Assembly (NCBI RefSeq): GCF_016863435.1
Contig: NZ_BOOW01000026.1
Coordinates: 62,001 to 126,000, forward strand
Origin: Sinosporangium siamense
GTDB taxonomy: Bacteria > Actinomycetota > Actinomycetes > Streptosporangiales > Streptosporangiaceae
Length of the DNA: 64,000 nucleotides
Reading direction: 5' to 3'
The notes under the pieces were generated by a model, which saw only the letters and a list, made by a program, of their open reading frames with translations, ran no database searches and was not told the DNA's origin. The position numbers and the translations under genes were made by a program. Below are positions 53,720 through 62,146 of this stretch, in pieces. The number at the start of each line of letters is the position of its first letter. Position 1 is the stretch's first letter.

Positions 53720-53840
53720 CCCCCTATCTTGTCATATTTGATCATGTATGGCTGTGGTGACTTCTGGGACGGTTGCCACGGTGGCGACTTCCACCTCGCC
53801 GGCGAAGACCAGGAGCCATGAACGAGGTGTGGAATGGGCC

Positions 53841-53887
53841 TTGACACTCACTCTTGGCAACGTATCTTCTGACAAGGAAGCTTCCTT
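53841..53887 (+). promoter_or_regulatory. consensus promoter with AAGGAAGCTTCCTT palindrome
   Basis: TTGACA (53841-53846) and TATCTT (53863-53868) with a 16-base spacer form the best sigma-70-type promoter in the window. A perfect 14-bp palindrome AAGGAAGCTTCCTT (53874-53887) covers the expected start site. It drives the small secreted-protein gene at 54025 with a leader of about 150 bases. Confidence 0.65.
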
Positions 53888-54024
53888 AACAATTCGTGCT
53901 CGTCAGGGGAGGATGCCGCAGGGCGCGTCAGCCGCTTCGACAATGGGACGTCGGCGTCGAGCCGACCGGGATCCAACCGAATATCTGCGTGTACTACTGA
54001 CCTGACCACAGTAGGGAATCTCGC

Positions 54025-54333
54025 ATGAACATCAGAAAGCTGGCGGGAGCTCTGGCCGCCACGACAATCATCGGCTCCGGGCTCGTGCTCGGCACCGGCT
54101 CAGCCGCTACAGCCGCCGCCTCCCAATGCTTTTCGGCCCTCTACGACAACTACACGGCCTACAGTATGTGTAGCCCGTCGGGGAGGGGTTCTCACCGGGT
54201 GTGGGTGACTTATCAAGCCCCCATTGGCACGGCGACCTACACTGCCTACGGGCCCCTGATGAGTCCGTCGGCAACCTCCTGGATTTCCGTCAGCGGCAGG
54301 ATTCTTTCCTACGGAGTAGAGCAATATCCGTGA
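54025..54333 (+). CDS. small secreted protein, family A copy 1
   Basis: 102 residues with a clear signal peptide (RKLAGALAATTIIGSGLVLG, cleavage near ATAAASQ). The mature part of about 70 residues has two cysteines in QCFSALYDNYTAYSMCSPSG, then an aromatic beta-rich segment (RVWVTYQAPIGTATYTAYGP). It shares the CF-x9-12-TAYSxC pattern and overall plan with the next gene, so the two are paralogs. No family recognised; it could be a secreted antimicrobial, inhibitor or surface peptide. Confidence 0.8.
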   Translation: MNIRKLAGALAATTIIGSGLVLGTGSAATAAASQCFSALYDNYTAYSMCSPSGRGSHRVWVTYQAPIGTATYTAYGPLMSPSATSWISVSGRILSYGVEQYP

Positions 54334-54603
54334 CGCGCCGGCTCTGCCACCTGTTGATTCGGCGGCGGATCCCTCGCTTCTCCTGCCGGGCGTGTACATC
54401 TTCTCCCGGTTACTGGAGAGCCGAGAATACGAGAAGTCGAAGCGTTCGCATTTCGCCACGATGTGTCACGTCTTTTCGTGGCTTTTGCCGTACGCTTCTC
54501 GGCTGACTCGAACTCAGGACCGGGGGATCGGCGTGACAAAGATTCTCCCAGGTCGTGCGGAAATCGCCGGCATCTCTTCAGCTCGAACAGTAAGGGACTT
54601 TTC

Positions 54604-54918
54604 GTGAAATCCAGTAGGCTCGTGAGAGCGCTCCTCGCAACTGTGTTCGTCGCATCCGCACTTCTCACGGGAACGGCCTCGTCGGCGAACGCGGCCGGCA
54701 ACCCGAAGGACTGCTTCGCTTACCTCTTGAGCTCGAACACGGCATACAGTCAGTGCCCCAACGGCGGCCCCGGATATCACTACGTCGCCGTGAGATATCG
54801 GCCGCCCGGCTCAATGACGTGGGCCGACGCCGAGGGGCCGGTTACCGGCAAGGGAGCGATCTCTTCCATCACGGTGAACGGGACGATCGAGATCTATGTC
54901 TCGGTGGAGAACCCGTGA
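54604..54918 (+). CDS. small secreted protein, family A copy 2
   Basis: 104 residues from GTG 54604 (TAAGGGAC upstream). The signal peptide is SRLVRALLATVFVASALLTG with cleavage near SSANAAG. The mature protein DCFAYLLSSNTAYSQCPNGG, then YVAVRYRPPGSMTWADAEGP, parallels copy 1 (CF...NTAYSQC versus CF...YTAYSMC, and VRYRPPG versus VTYQAPI). It lies 270 bases downstream of copy 1 with its own leader, so the pair looks like an old tandem duplication. Confidence 0.8.
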   Translation: MKSSRLVRALLATVFVASALLTGTASSANAAGNPKDCFAYLLSSNTAYSQCPNGGPGYHYVAVRYRPPGSMTWADAEGPVTGKGAISSITVNGTIEIYVSVENP

Positions 54919-54984
54919 CAGGTTGATCTCCACCGAGTGACACGCCTTCACCCTGCCGCCCTGGACGTCACTGCGGCGGGGTGA
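54900..54984 (+). terminator. two nested hairpins after the secreted-protein pair
   Basis: CTCGGTGGAGA (54900-54910) pairs with 54927-54937 across the stop codon. TCACCCTGCCGC (54948-54959) pairs with 54973-54984 with one wobble. Together they form a terminator region. Confidence 0.6.
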
Positions 54985-55107
54985 GGGTGGCTCCATGCCA
55001 AGGCTGTACGGCGGATGCCGGGCCGGCCGTCTGCCCCGGTCGGTGAGCGTGACTCTGTGTGCGCAAACTCTGGATCGATGCCCTGCGTATCTGGCGGTGA
55101 AAGTCGT

Positions 55108-56352
55108 TTACGTGGTGTCGGGTTTTTCGGGGGTTCGCCGGCGGACCGGGGTGAGGAGGGCGGTCAGGGCGATGAGGAGGCAGGCGAGTCCCGCGACGAT
55201 GAAGACCGGGGTCGTGGTGAACGCCTGGGCGCTCCAGGTGAGTGCGGCGGCGCCGATCGGGCCGAGGGAGAAGTGGATGGTCCAGAAGGCCGAGGTGACC
55301 CGGCCCAGGAGGTGGTCGGGGGTCACCTGCTGGCGGAGGGACATGGAGGATATGCCCGCGACGCTGACACACGCGAGGTAGGCGGCCATGGCGGCGGTCA
55401 CGCCCCACACGGTGCCGGTGATGCCCAGGGAGGCGATCGCCAGGCCGGCGGCGGCGATGGCGCTGATCCAGGTGGGGCCGAAGCCTAGTGCGGTGCGGAT
55501 GCGGGCGACGGCGAGGGCACCGAGCATGGTGCCGACGGCGGCCGCGCCGAGGACGCCGCCGACGACGGCGTCTGTCTGCGACAGGTCGTGTTTGAGGCGG
55601 TAGATGATGACGTCGGTGAGGCCGAGCGTCAGGAAGATGAAGAACGACAGCAGCACCGTCAGGGGCCGCAGCACGGGATGGCGCCAGAGGAAGACGGCAC
55701 CGGCGAGAAACTCGCGCCTGGGATTCTCTCGCGGGATGGGCGTGGAGGGGGCGGGGGAGTGGCGCGTGATGTCGATGAAGCGGAAACCGGCGGCCGACAG
55801 GGCGAAGCTTACGGCGTTGATGGCGATCGCCCCGGGATGTCCGACAGCGGCGACGACGACCCCGGCCAGCATCGGGCCGACGACCGATGCGGCTGCCGCG
55901 GTGGCGTAGAGCCTGCCGTTCGCCTCGGTCACGCGCTGGTCGCCCACCAGGCCGCGCACAGCGGTGACGTAGGTGACCGAGAACACCATGCCGACCATCG
56001 CGGCGAGGGGGAGCACCGCGTAGAGCAGCCAGATCTGCGGGCTGATCAACCAGGCCAGGGGAATCAGGACGTAGAGGGCGAACCTAATGAGGTCGCAGGC
56101 GATGAGCAGCCGGCGCCGGTCGAACCTGTCGACGAGGATCCCGGCGAGGACGGAGGCGGCTCCCGAGATGCCGGTGAGCAGGCCCATCTGGGCGACGGAG
56201 CCGGTGGCCTGGAGGATGAGAAGCGGGACGGCGATGAGAGCGAAGGAGTCGCCGACCACGGAGAGGGTCTGGGCGGCCCAGAATATGGTGAAATCGCGGT
56301 CACGCCAGAGACGCCGGGGTGTGATCGGGTTCGGTTCCGTTATCTCCCTCAC
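55108..56352 (-). CDS. MFS transporter (MefA/Tet-like group)
   Basis: 414 residues, 12 helices. It starts at GTG 56352 (REITEPNPITPRRLWRDRDF) and has the early motif FWAAQTLSVVGDSFALIAVP and loop motif VDRFDRRRLLIACD typical of macrolide-efflux-like MFS proteins, with a long middle loop (HSPAPSTPIPRENPRREF). The frame stays open upstream into the NACHT gene, but those codons belong to that gene in another frame. It begins 44 bases after the NACHT stop and may be cotranscribed. Substrate unknown. Confidence 0.87.
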   Translation of the reverse strand: MREITEPNPITPRRLWRDRDFTIFWAAQTLSVVGDSFALIAVPLLILQATGSVAQMGLLTGISGAASVLAGILVDRFDRRRLLIACDLIRFALYVLIPLAWLISPQIWLLYAVLPLAAMVGMVFSVTYVTAVRGLVGDQRVTEANGRLYATAAAASVVGPMLAGVVVAAVGHPGAIAINAVSFALSAAGFRFIDITRHSPAPSTPIPRENPRREFLAGAVFLWRHPVLRPLTVLLSFFIFLTLGLTDVIIYRLKHDLSQTDAVVGGVLGAAAVGTMLGALAVARIRTALGFGPTWISAIAAAGLAIASLGITGTVWGVTAAMAAYLACVSVAGISSMSLRQQVTPDHLLGRVTSAFWTIHFSLGPIGAAALTWSAQAFTTTPVFIVAGLACLLIALTALLTPVRRRTPEKPDTT

Positions 56353-56396
56353 CTGCCAGTTCTCTTGGGCGGTGGCTCTTCCGTGTCGGGCGGACG

Positions 56397-58571
56397 TCAA
56401 CGGTCGATCGAGTAAACCCAGCCCGTTCGATGCTGACGTCTCACCTGCGACCATGTCCGGGCATCGCACTTCCCGGCACGGCGCTGGAAATCGTCGTCGT
56501 GGACGGACTGCGCGTGGTCGAGATCCAGCCAGCTGTCCTTCTGCGCGTGCCGGTCCCAGTGGGCGGTGGGGATGCTGATCGAGTTGAAGCGGTGTGATTT
56601 GTGCAACCCCCTTAGCAGCGCCACCCGCAATCTCCGAGGCGCGTGCCCCGCCGTCATGACGATGACCTCGCGCCACTGGTCGAGATGCGCCTTCCCGACC
56701 ACCGCATCGACGTCCTCGTCCTCCACGACCTGTTTGGCCGCCAGATATTCCTGCACCGTCTTATGAGCGAAGTCGACGCGACCCGGCACCGGCTCCCGCA
56801 ACATGCCGCTTCGCAGCAGCAAATGTTCCAGCACCTCCGCCGCCGAATGCGGCATCCGTGTCATCACCGAAAGCCGCTGCTGGATCCGGCTCAACGCCGT
56901 GTCCTTCGCGAGCTCCGACCGTCCCGTAGACACCAGGCGCCAGGCCAGGTCGCGCAGGATCCACACCTTCTGTTCGGGGTCGAGCGTGATGCGGTCCTCG
57001 ATGCCCCGTTCCGCGTCGCGCCGTTCGAGGAGCATGGCCAGCACCGCGTCGTACAACCCCATGCGGTTGTGTGGCAACTGTGTGCGCCGGTCCAGGTTGA
57101 GGGCGCAGAGCATGGCGGCCAGCAGCGGGGTGGTGGCCAGTTGGCGCAGATGGGGGCTGCTTTCCACGCGGGAGAGCAGCCGGTGCTCATAGGCCTCCAG
57201 GTCGCCGGCCGGGCACGGCAGGCTGGGGCAGTCACGCATGGCGGTGTGCCATTGGCGGATCAGGTTGGCGAGGTCGGCCGGTGACATGGGCTGCATCAGC
57301 GCCGAGGTGAAGCCCTCGTCCTCCAGCCATTTGGCGTCGGCCGCCGTGGGGCGTGAGGTCACCACGACCCGCAGGCCGGGATAGGCGGCGAGCAACCGGG
57401 ACAGCCACTGGCGTACGGCGGGGCGGTGCCGGGGGATGAGTTCGTCGACGCCGTCCACCATGAGCAGGCCGCGTCCGGCGTCGAGAATCCGCTCCACCCA
57501 GGCTCGCGGCATCCGGCCCGTCACTTCCGGAGCGACGTCGTCAGGGAATTCCTCGGGGGAGGGGAACCTGCCGTCGGCGTGGCTGCGGAGTTTGACGAGA
57601 AAGGGGACGCAGCCATTCCACTCCGCGAGGTCCTCGGCGAATCCGCTGCGCGCCGCGGTCACCGCGAGCCAGCGCAAAAGCGTGCTCTTCCCGGATCCCG
57701 CGTCGCCGCGCAGCAACAGCAGCCGCGACCGGCCGAGCGCGCCTTCGACACGGAGACTGCTGAGATCGGCTGTCTCGGCGCCGGGCCCGGTGAGGGAGGA
57801 CAGCGGCATACGCTCGTAGGTGGCGCGTGTGTCGTCGACCTCGCGGGTCACACTGAGGCTGATGTAGGCGACGCTCAAAGAGGTGCGCGGCCGGAAGTTC
57901 TCGACCCGCACCCCCAATAACTCGACCTGGTCGAGCACGCGGCTGATGTGGTCGAGATAGCGCCGGGTGAACGCCTCGTCGTCCTGGTTCCCCTCCGGTG
58001 CGTCGAGGGTGCGCACGGGCATGCGGGCGAGCATGCGTTCCATCTGCTCGGCCAGTCCGGTCAGGCGGCTCAGGTTCTCCGTCGCGACCCGCGGCAGAAA
58101 CTGCGGCAGCTGCTGCATCATCCGCACGAGGCATTCCAGCGACTCCGCGAGCAGCACCGCGTAAAGCCGGTCCTCGGCGTCGCCGAGCCGGGGCGCGGGC
58201 AGCCGGGCGGTGAGGCGTTCGGCGAGTTTCAGCGGGTCGGCGTCGGCGTCGAGCAGCGCCTCGTCGGTGAGGTCGGCGCGGGCGAGGGTGTCGACGACCT
58301 CCGTGAGTACGGCAGCGCGGGCGTCGGCGGAAAGTCCCCGGAACTCGGCCTCCACGAGTGCCCGCAGCCGGTCCTCGACGGCCAGCGCGATGCCGTCGAG
58401 CTGGTTTTCGAACCTGCGGCGTACGACACGGTCACGAAAGGAGGCCTGAATGAGGTCCTTGAGGTCGCTGTCGCGTTCGGAGCGCGCCATGCGGGCGCCG
58501 AGCCATTCCCTGGCGGCCCGGCGTGCGATGGCGCTTCCCGCGGTGACGACCGCGCTTTCCAAGCCGGGCAT
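56397..58571 (-). CDS. NACHT-domain STAND NTPase, short C-terminus
   Basis: 724 residues. Residues 1-230 form an N-terminal helical effector-like domain (VVTAGSAIARRAAREWLGAR onward, NNH-like). The NACHT module has Walker A LLLLRGDAGSGKSTLLRWLA (about 285-300), Walker B RGLLMVDGVDELIPRHR (about 365), sensor LRVVVTSRP, then the winged helix (TTPLLAAMLCALN, VDFAHKTVQEYLAAKQVVE). After ALLRGLHKSH the usual LRR/TPR/HEAT sensor repeats are absent; 70 residues of unrelated-looking sequence end the protein. Bacterial NACHT proteins are anti-phage or signalling switches. GGGAG stands six bases before the ATG. It is 56 bases downstream of a Ser/Thr kinase. Confidence 0.9.
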   Translation of the reverse strand: MPGLESAVVTAGSAIARRAAREWLGARMARSERDSDLKDLIQASFRDRVVRRRFENQLDGIALAVEDRLRALVEAEFRGLSADARAAVLTEVVDTLARADLTDEALLDADADPLKLAERLTARLPAPRLGDAEDRLYAVLLAESLECLVRMMQQLPQFLPRVATENLSRLTGLAEQMERMLARMPVRTLDAPEGNQDDEAFTRRYLDHISRVLDQVELLGVRVENFRPRTSLSVAYISLSVTREVDDTRATYERMPLSSLTGPGAETADLSSLRVEGALGRSRLLLLRGDAGSGKSTLLRWLAVTAARSGFAEDLAEWNGCVPFLVKLRSHADGRFPSPEEFPDDVAPEVTGRMPRAWVERILDAGRGLLMVDGVDELIPRHRPAVRQWLSRLLAAYPGLRVVVTSRPTAADAKWLEDEGFTSALMQPMSPADLANLIRQWHTAMRDCPSLPCPAGDLEAYEHRLLSRVESSPHLRQLATTPLLAAMLCALNLDRRTQLPHNRMGLYDAVLAMLLERRDAERGIEDRITLDPEQKVWILRDLAWRLVSTGRSELAKDTALSRIQQRLSVMTRMPHSAAEVLEHLLLRSGMLREPVPGRVDFAHKTVQEYLAAKQVVEDEDVDAVVGKAHLDQWREVIVMTAGHAPRRLRVALLRGLHKSHRFNSISIPTAHWDRHAQKDSWLDLDHAQSVHDDDFQRRAGKCDARTWSQVRRQHRTGWVYSIDR

Positions 58572-58627
58572 TCCCTACTCCCTGCACTTCTCGCGAGGAA
58601 TCTGAAACCTGATCCGGCCCCGGCCCG

Positions 58628-60316
58628 TCAGTCGGTGACCTCCTGCATCACCTCGGCGGCGGTGGGCCGGTGCCGCGGGTCCTTGGCCAGGCAGGCGTGA
58701 ATGGGGGCGCGGAGGGCGGGCGGCAGAATGGAGAGGTCCGGCTGGTGGCTGATGATCAGCCGGTAGATGTGCGGGGTCGAGTTGCCCTCGAAGGCGTGCC
58801 GCCCGGTCGCCGCGAAGATCATGGTCGCGGCCCAGCTGAAGATGTCGGACGCCGGCGTGACCTCGTCCCCGTTGATCTGCTCCGGCGACATGTAGACGAG
58901 CGTGCCCTTGATGTTGCCCGACGTCATGGTGGCCCGGTCCAAGGACTTGGCGATGCCGAAGTCGATCACCCGCGGCCCGTCGGGGCCGATGATGATGTTG
59001 GCCGGCTTGAAGTCGCGGTGCACGACGTTCGCCGCGTGGATGCCCTTGAGCGCGGCCACCGTACCGACCGCCAGCCGGGTGACGCTGTCGCCGTCGCGCG
59101 GCCCGTGCTCCCGGATCAGCCGGTCGAGGGAGTGGCCGGGAACGTATTCGCTCACGATGTAGACGACGTCGTCCATCATCCCGGTGTCGATGACACGCGC
59201 CGTGGAGAAGGAACGCACCCGCCTGGCGATCTCCGCCTCTTTGAGGAAGTCCTGGCAGGCCGCGTTGTCGCCGAAGAAACGCCGGTTGAGCACCTTGACC
59301 GCGACGGGGTGCCCGTCGGGCCCGGTCGCGAGGTAAACCGTGCCCTGCGCGCCCTCGCCGAGTTTGCGGGTGAAGGTGTAGGGGCCGAGCCGGCCGAGGG
59401 GCGGCGGCGCGGCGTTGGGCGGCGGTTGCCTGTGGCCTGACGAGTGGCCGGACGGGTGGGTGGCGTGGACCGTGCCACTGGGCCCCGTCCACGAGCCCGG
59501 GGCGCCATACCCCGACGGGTGGGTGCGCGGCGGTCCCGGAGGGGGAGCGGCGTGCCCATGCGGGTTGCTCTGCGGGTGACGCTGCCAGTTCGCCCCAGGC
59601 GGTGGCGCCGGCTGCTGACGTGCGGGCGGGGGAGGAGGCGCCGAGTGACGCGGAGGCGGCTGCATCTGCGGCGGCCTCGTGTGCCCCATGGGCACGCCCG
59701 CCATCCCCGGACCACCTGCCATTCCGGGATTACTGCTCATTCCCGGACGGCCGGTCATCCCGGGATTGCTGCTCATCCCCGGGCGACCCGCCATCCCAGG
59801 GCCACTGCTCAACCCGGGATTGCTGCTCATTCCAGGACCGGTCTGCGAGTGGTAGCCCCCAGGCAAGCCCTGCCGCCTCGCCGGCGGGGGCGGAGGCGGC
59901 AGCGGGGTGACGGGGATCGGCGGGAAGACCGCCTTCCGTAAGACCAGCGCGTGCGTCGTGCCCCCGAGCCAGCCGATCATCACCCAGCACGCGATCGCCA
60001 TGGTGTAGCGCGGATCGTCGGGTGTGCTGTTGTTGTCCCCGTCGTCGTAGGCGTTGCTGACGTAGAAGAAGACGATCGCCAACACGAGGTAGATCCCGGT
60101 GGCGAAGCCCGCGGACCTGCTGCGCAGCCGCAGGGCCGCGTGCCCGATGATGAAGGGGCTCGCCAGCCCGCACGTGATCAGCGGCGTCAGCGCCCACAGA
60201 TAACTCCAGGGCTGGTTGCGCGTGGGCACATGCGCGGCGCCCGGTCCGGCTGTCGGATAGCGGTTGTAAGGGGCGGGACCTTGGCGAGGGGGCACACTAG
60301 GCATCATACGGATCAC
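58628..60316 (-). CDS. membrane Ser/Thr protein kinase with N-terminal helices
   Basis: 562 residues, order reversed from PknB-type kinases. First come three to four membrane helices (SYLWALTPLITCGLASPFII, FATGIYLVLAIVFFYVS, MAIACWVMIGWLGG). A Pro/Gly/Met/Asn repeat tract follows (PGMSSNPG, PGMAGRPG, residues about 160-210) and a Pro/His-rich linker. Then a C-terminal Hanks kinase: KLGEGAQGTVYLA, VAVKVLN, HRDFKPANIII, VIDFGIAKS, GTLVYMSPEQINGD, DIFSWAATMIF. All catalytic residues are present. No extracellular sensor domain is seen. It heads a likely operon with the NACHT gene; the promoter is probably near TAGTTT in the 56-base gap upstream. Confidence 0.9.
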   Translation of the reverse strand: MIRMMPSVPPRQGPAPYNRYPTAGPGAAHVPTRNQPWSYLWALTPLITCGLASPFIIGHAALRLRSRSAGFATGIYLVLAIVFFYVSNAYDDGDNNSTPDDPRYTMAIACWVMIGWLGGTTHALVLRKAVFPPIPVTPLPPPPPPARRQGLPGGYHSQTGPGMSSNPGLSSGPGMAGRPGMSSNPGMTGRPGMSSNPGMAGGPGMAGVPMGHTRPPQMQPPPRHSAPPPPPARQQPAPPPGANWQRHPQSNPHGHAAPPPGPPRTHPSGYGAPGSWTGPSGTVHATHPSGHSSGHRQPPPNAAPPPLGRLGPYTFTRKLGEGAQGTVYLATGPDGHPVAVKVLNRRFFGDNAACQDFLKEAEIARRVRSFSTARVIDTGMMDDVVYIVSEYVPGHSLDRLIREHGPRDGDSVTRLAVGTVAALKGIHAANVVHRDFKPANIIIGPDGPRVIDFGIAKSLDRATMTSGNIKGTLVYMSPEQINGDEVTPASDIFSWAATMIFAATGRHAFEGNSTPHIYRLIISHQPDLSILPPALRAPIHACLAKDPRHRPTAAEVMQEVTD

Positions 60317-60372
60317 CGCCCGGCCAAGAGCCGCGCCGCCCGGAAACGGAAACTAGTTGTGATGGCGAAATG

Positions 60373-60912
60373 TCACCATGCGTCGCCGTCTCGCCAATCA
60401 CAGGTGATTTCGCCGGTGAGATCCACCGTCGCCGTCACCGGCAACACGAAAACTCCCGAGTCCTCATCGTCAAGCACCACACCCGCGGGCGTCAGCACCG
60501 AAGTCGGCCCCTGCCATCGCCCCCACCCCCGCGCGGAATAGAGCGCCGCCCCCTCGTCCGACGCCGACAGCGCGCCGAGCTCGTAAGCCTCACGCACCAC
60601 CCGCTCCAGCGCGTCCATCACGGCTGTGCCGTACCCCTGCCGCCGCCGGTCGGCCCGCACCGCGACACCCTCGACATAACCGGTGCGCAACGCCCGCCCA
60701 CCGTGGAGAAGGCGCCGCTGCACCAGCGAGCCGTGCCCCACGAGGTCGTCGCCGTCATAGGCCAGCGCGTGCACACCTCCCACAGTGTGATCCCAGTCCT
60801 CCTCGCTGAACTCGCCGTCGAAGGCGTCAAGGAGCAACTCGCGGACCGCTTTGAGGGTGCCGGAGGGCAGATCGGAGGTATGGGCGGTTTGCACATGAAT
60901 CACATTCCGCAT
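60373..60912 (-). CDS. aac(2')-I: aminoglycoside 2'-N-acetyltransferase, AAC(2')-I type
   Basis: 179 residues, the same size as mycobacterial AAC(2')-Ic. The GNAT core is GYVEGVAVRADRRRQGYGTA. Class-specific blocks are DWDHTVGGVHALAYDGDDLV, SLVQRRLLHGGRALR, YELGALSASDEGAALYSARG, WQGPTSVLTPAG and the closing GEITCDWRDGDAW. It acetylates the 2' amine of gentamicin/tobramycin-class drugs in the homologs; intrinsic chromosomal copies may also act on wall or thiol metabolites. ATG 60912 is chosen; the frame is open to 61242 without a start signal. No mobile element is nearby. Confidence 0.9.
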   Translation of the reverse strand: MRNVIHVQTAHTSDLPSGTLKAVRELLLDAFDGEFSEEDWDHTVGGVHALAYDGDDLVGHGSLVQRRLLHGGRALRTGYVEGVAVRADRRRQGYGTAVMDALERVVREAYELGALSASDEGAALYSARGWGRWQGPTSVLTPAGVVLDDEDSGVFVLPVTATVDLTGEITCDWRDGDAW

Positions 60913-61428
60913 CGTGCCAGTCCCGCCGCCTCCGCCGCGAACCATTATCGGGCCCGCAGCACCGGTCGTGTGCAGCACAACGACAAGGCCTTTGACCGCC
61001 ACAAGACGGCCCCGGCCGCCGGTGACCTGGCCACTCACCATCACGGCAACCCGAGGGGGCAGAGGGCTCCCGGCCGTTGGGCTCGCAGTGGTCCTCCTAC
61101 TTCGGCGAGCACGCCGCGTTCGGGAGGGGGGCGAGGCTGACCGGCCGGCAGCCGTTGAGGCCGCAGATGTGCTCCTGTACGTCACCGGCTGGTACCAGGT
61201 GACCGACCGGCAGGCGGGGGCCGTGGGGTGGCCGCACGACATTGAGGGCGGGGGCCTGAAGGCCGTGTACGCGCGGGTGGCCGGCTACTACCCAGGCAAC
61301 CCTCGCATGGCCGTCGCGTAGCCCTGATCGCGCAGGCCCCCTGCCCTGCTGACCGTCGCCCGCGCCTTCCATGAGACGACCCGGGCCAACCTCCGGGCCC
61401 AGGCCGAGGGTGAGGACTTGGCCATGGC
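60913..61428. other. degraded coding-like stretch
   Basis: About 510 bases with interrupted coding-like pieces on the plus strand, such as LYVTGWYQVTDRQAGAVGWP through GYYPGNPRMAVA ending at 61321, and LTVARAFHETTRANLRAQAE at about 61350-61410 in another frame. No intact frame with a ribosome site joins them, and no family is recognised. It looks like a decayed gene. Confidence 0.4.
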
Positions 61429-62052
61429 TTATCGGGGCCGCAGCGCCGCCAGTTGCTGCTCGAACGGCACGACCTTGTCCGAAGCCGCCTCCGGCGGGGC
61501 CGGAGTACGGCGAAGCATGAGGCCGGCCAGTTCTTCCGCGGCGCGGCCGATGCGCTCGCCGAGGCCGAGGCCGTCGGTGTGGACGTCGCCGCCGCTGCCC
61601 CAGTCCTCGGAGGCGGCGTACACGGCGGTCGGGACGACGATCGCGCGCAGGTAGACGAACATCGGCCGCAGGGCGTGGTCGAGGGCGAGCGAGTGCCGTG
61701 CCGTACCTCCCGTGGCGGCGACGAGCACCGGCTTGCCGGCGAGCGCGGTGTTGTCGAGCACGTCGAAGAACGACTTGAACAACCCGCTGTAGGACGCCGT
61801 GAAGATCGGGGTGACGGCGATCAGGCCGTCCGCCGCCTTCACCGTGTCGAGGGCTGTGCGCAGGGCGCCGGCGGGGAAGCCCGTGACCAGGTTGTGGGCG
61901 ATGTCGACGGCGAGGTCCCGCAGTTCGATGACATGCACCTCGACGGGCTCGTCCCCGGCCAGCCGCTCGCGGGCGGCGGCGGCGAGGCGGTCGGCGAGCA
62001 GCCGGGTGGACGACGGCTTGCTGAGCCCGGCGGTGACGACCACGAGGTTCAT
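61429..62052 (-). CDS. NAD(P)H-dependent FMN reductase (CE1759-like)
   Basis: 207 residues, flavodoxin-like fold. It has VVVTAGLSKPSSTRLLADRL (FMN phosphate loop), GLIAVTPIFTASYSGLFKSF and PVLVAATGGTARHSLALDHA, matching the SsuE/CE1759 FMN reductases that supply FMNH2 to luciferase-like monooxygenases. GGAGGT lies seven bases before ATG 62052. It follows the LLM monooxygenase gene by 94 bases, which include a hairpin. Confidence 0.9.
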   Translation of the reverse strand: MNLVVVTAGLSKPSSTRLLADRLAAAARERLAGDEPVEVHVIELRDLAVDIAHNLVTGFPAGALRTALDTVKAADGLIAVTPIFTASYSGLFKSFFDVLDNTALAGKPVLVAATGGTARHSLALDHALRPMFVYLRAIVVPTAVYAASEDWGSGGDVHTDGLGLGERIGRAAEELAGLMLRRTPAPPEAASDKVVPFEQQLAALRPR

Positions 62053-62070
62053 TAGATACCTCCGAGGAGA

Positions 62071-62090
62071 CCCCCGCCTTCAGGCGGGGG
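62071..62090 (-). terminator. intra-operon hairpin between LLM monooxygenase and FMN reductase
   Basis: CCCCCGCC-TTCA-GGCGGGGG forms an 8-bp all-GC stem just upstream of the reductase ribosome site. It may attenuate or stabilise the downstream part of the message. Confidence 0.5.
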
Positions 62091-62146
62091 AGGAATCGGA
62101 CCCCTGCCGGGCAGGACAGGGGCAGGCGTACGAACGGACGACAGGG

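Noticed and set aside
53913-54005. Mini open frame of 30 codons upstream of the first secreted protein
   Set aside because: The GGGGAGG touches the ATG with no spacer, the product is basic low-information sequence, and no leader-peptide feature (codon runs, attenuator stems) was found.
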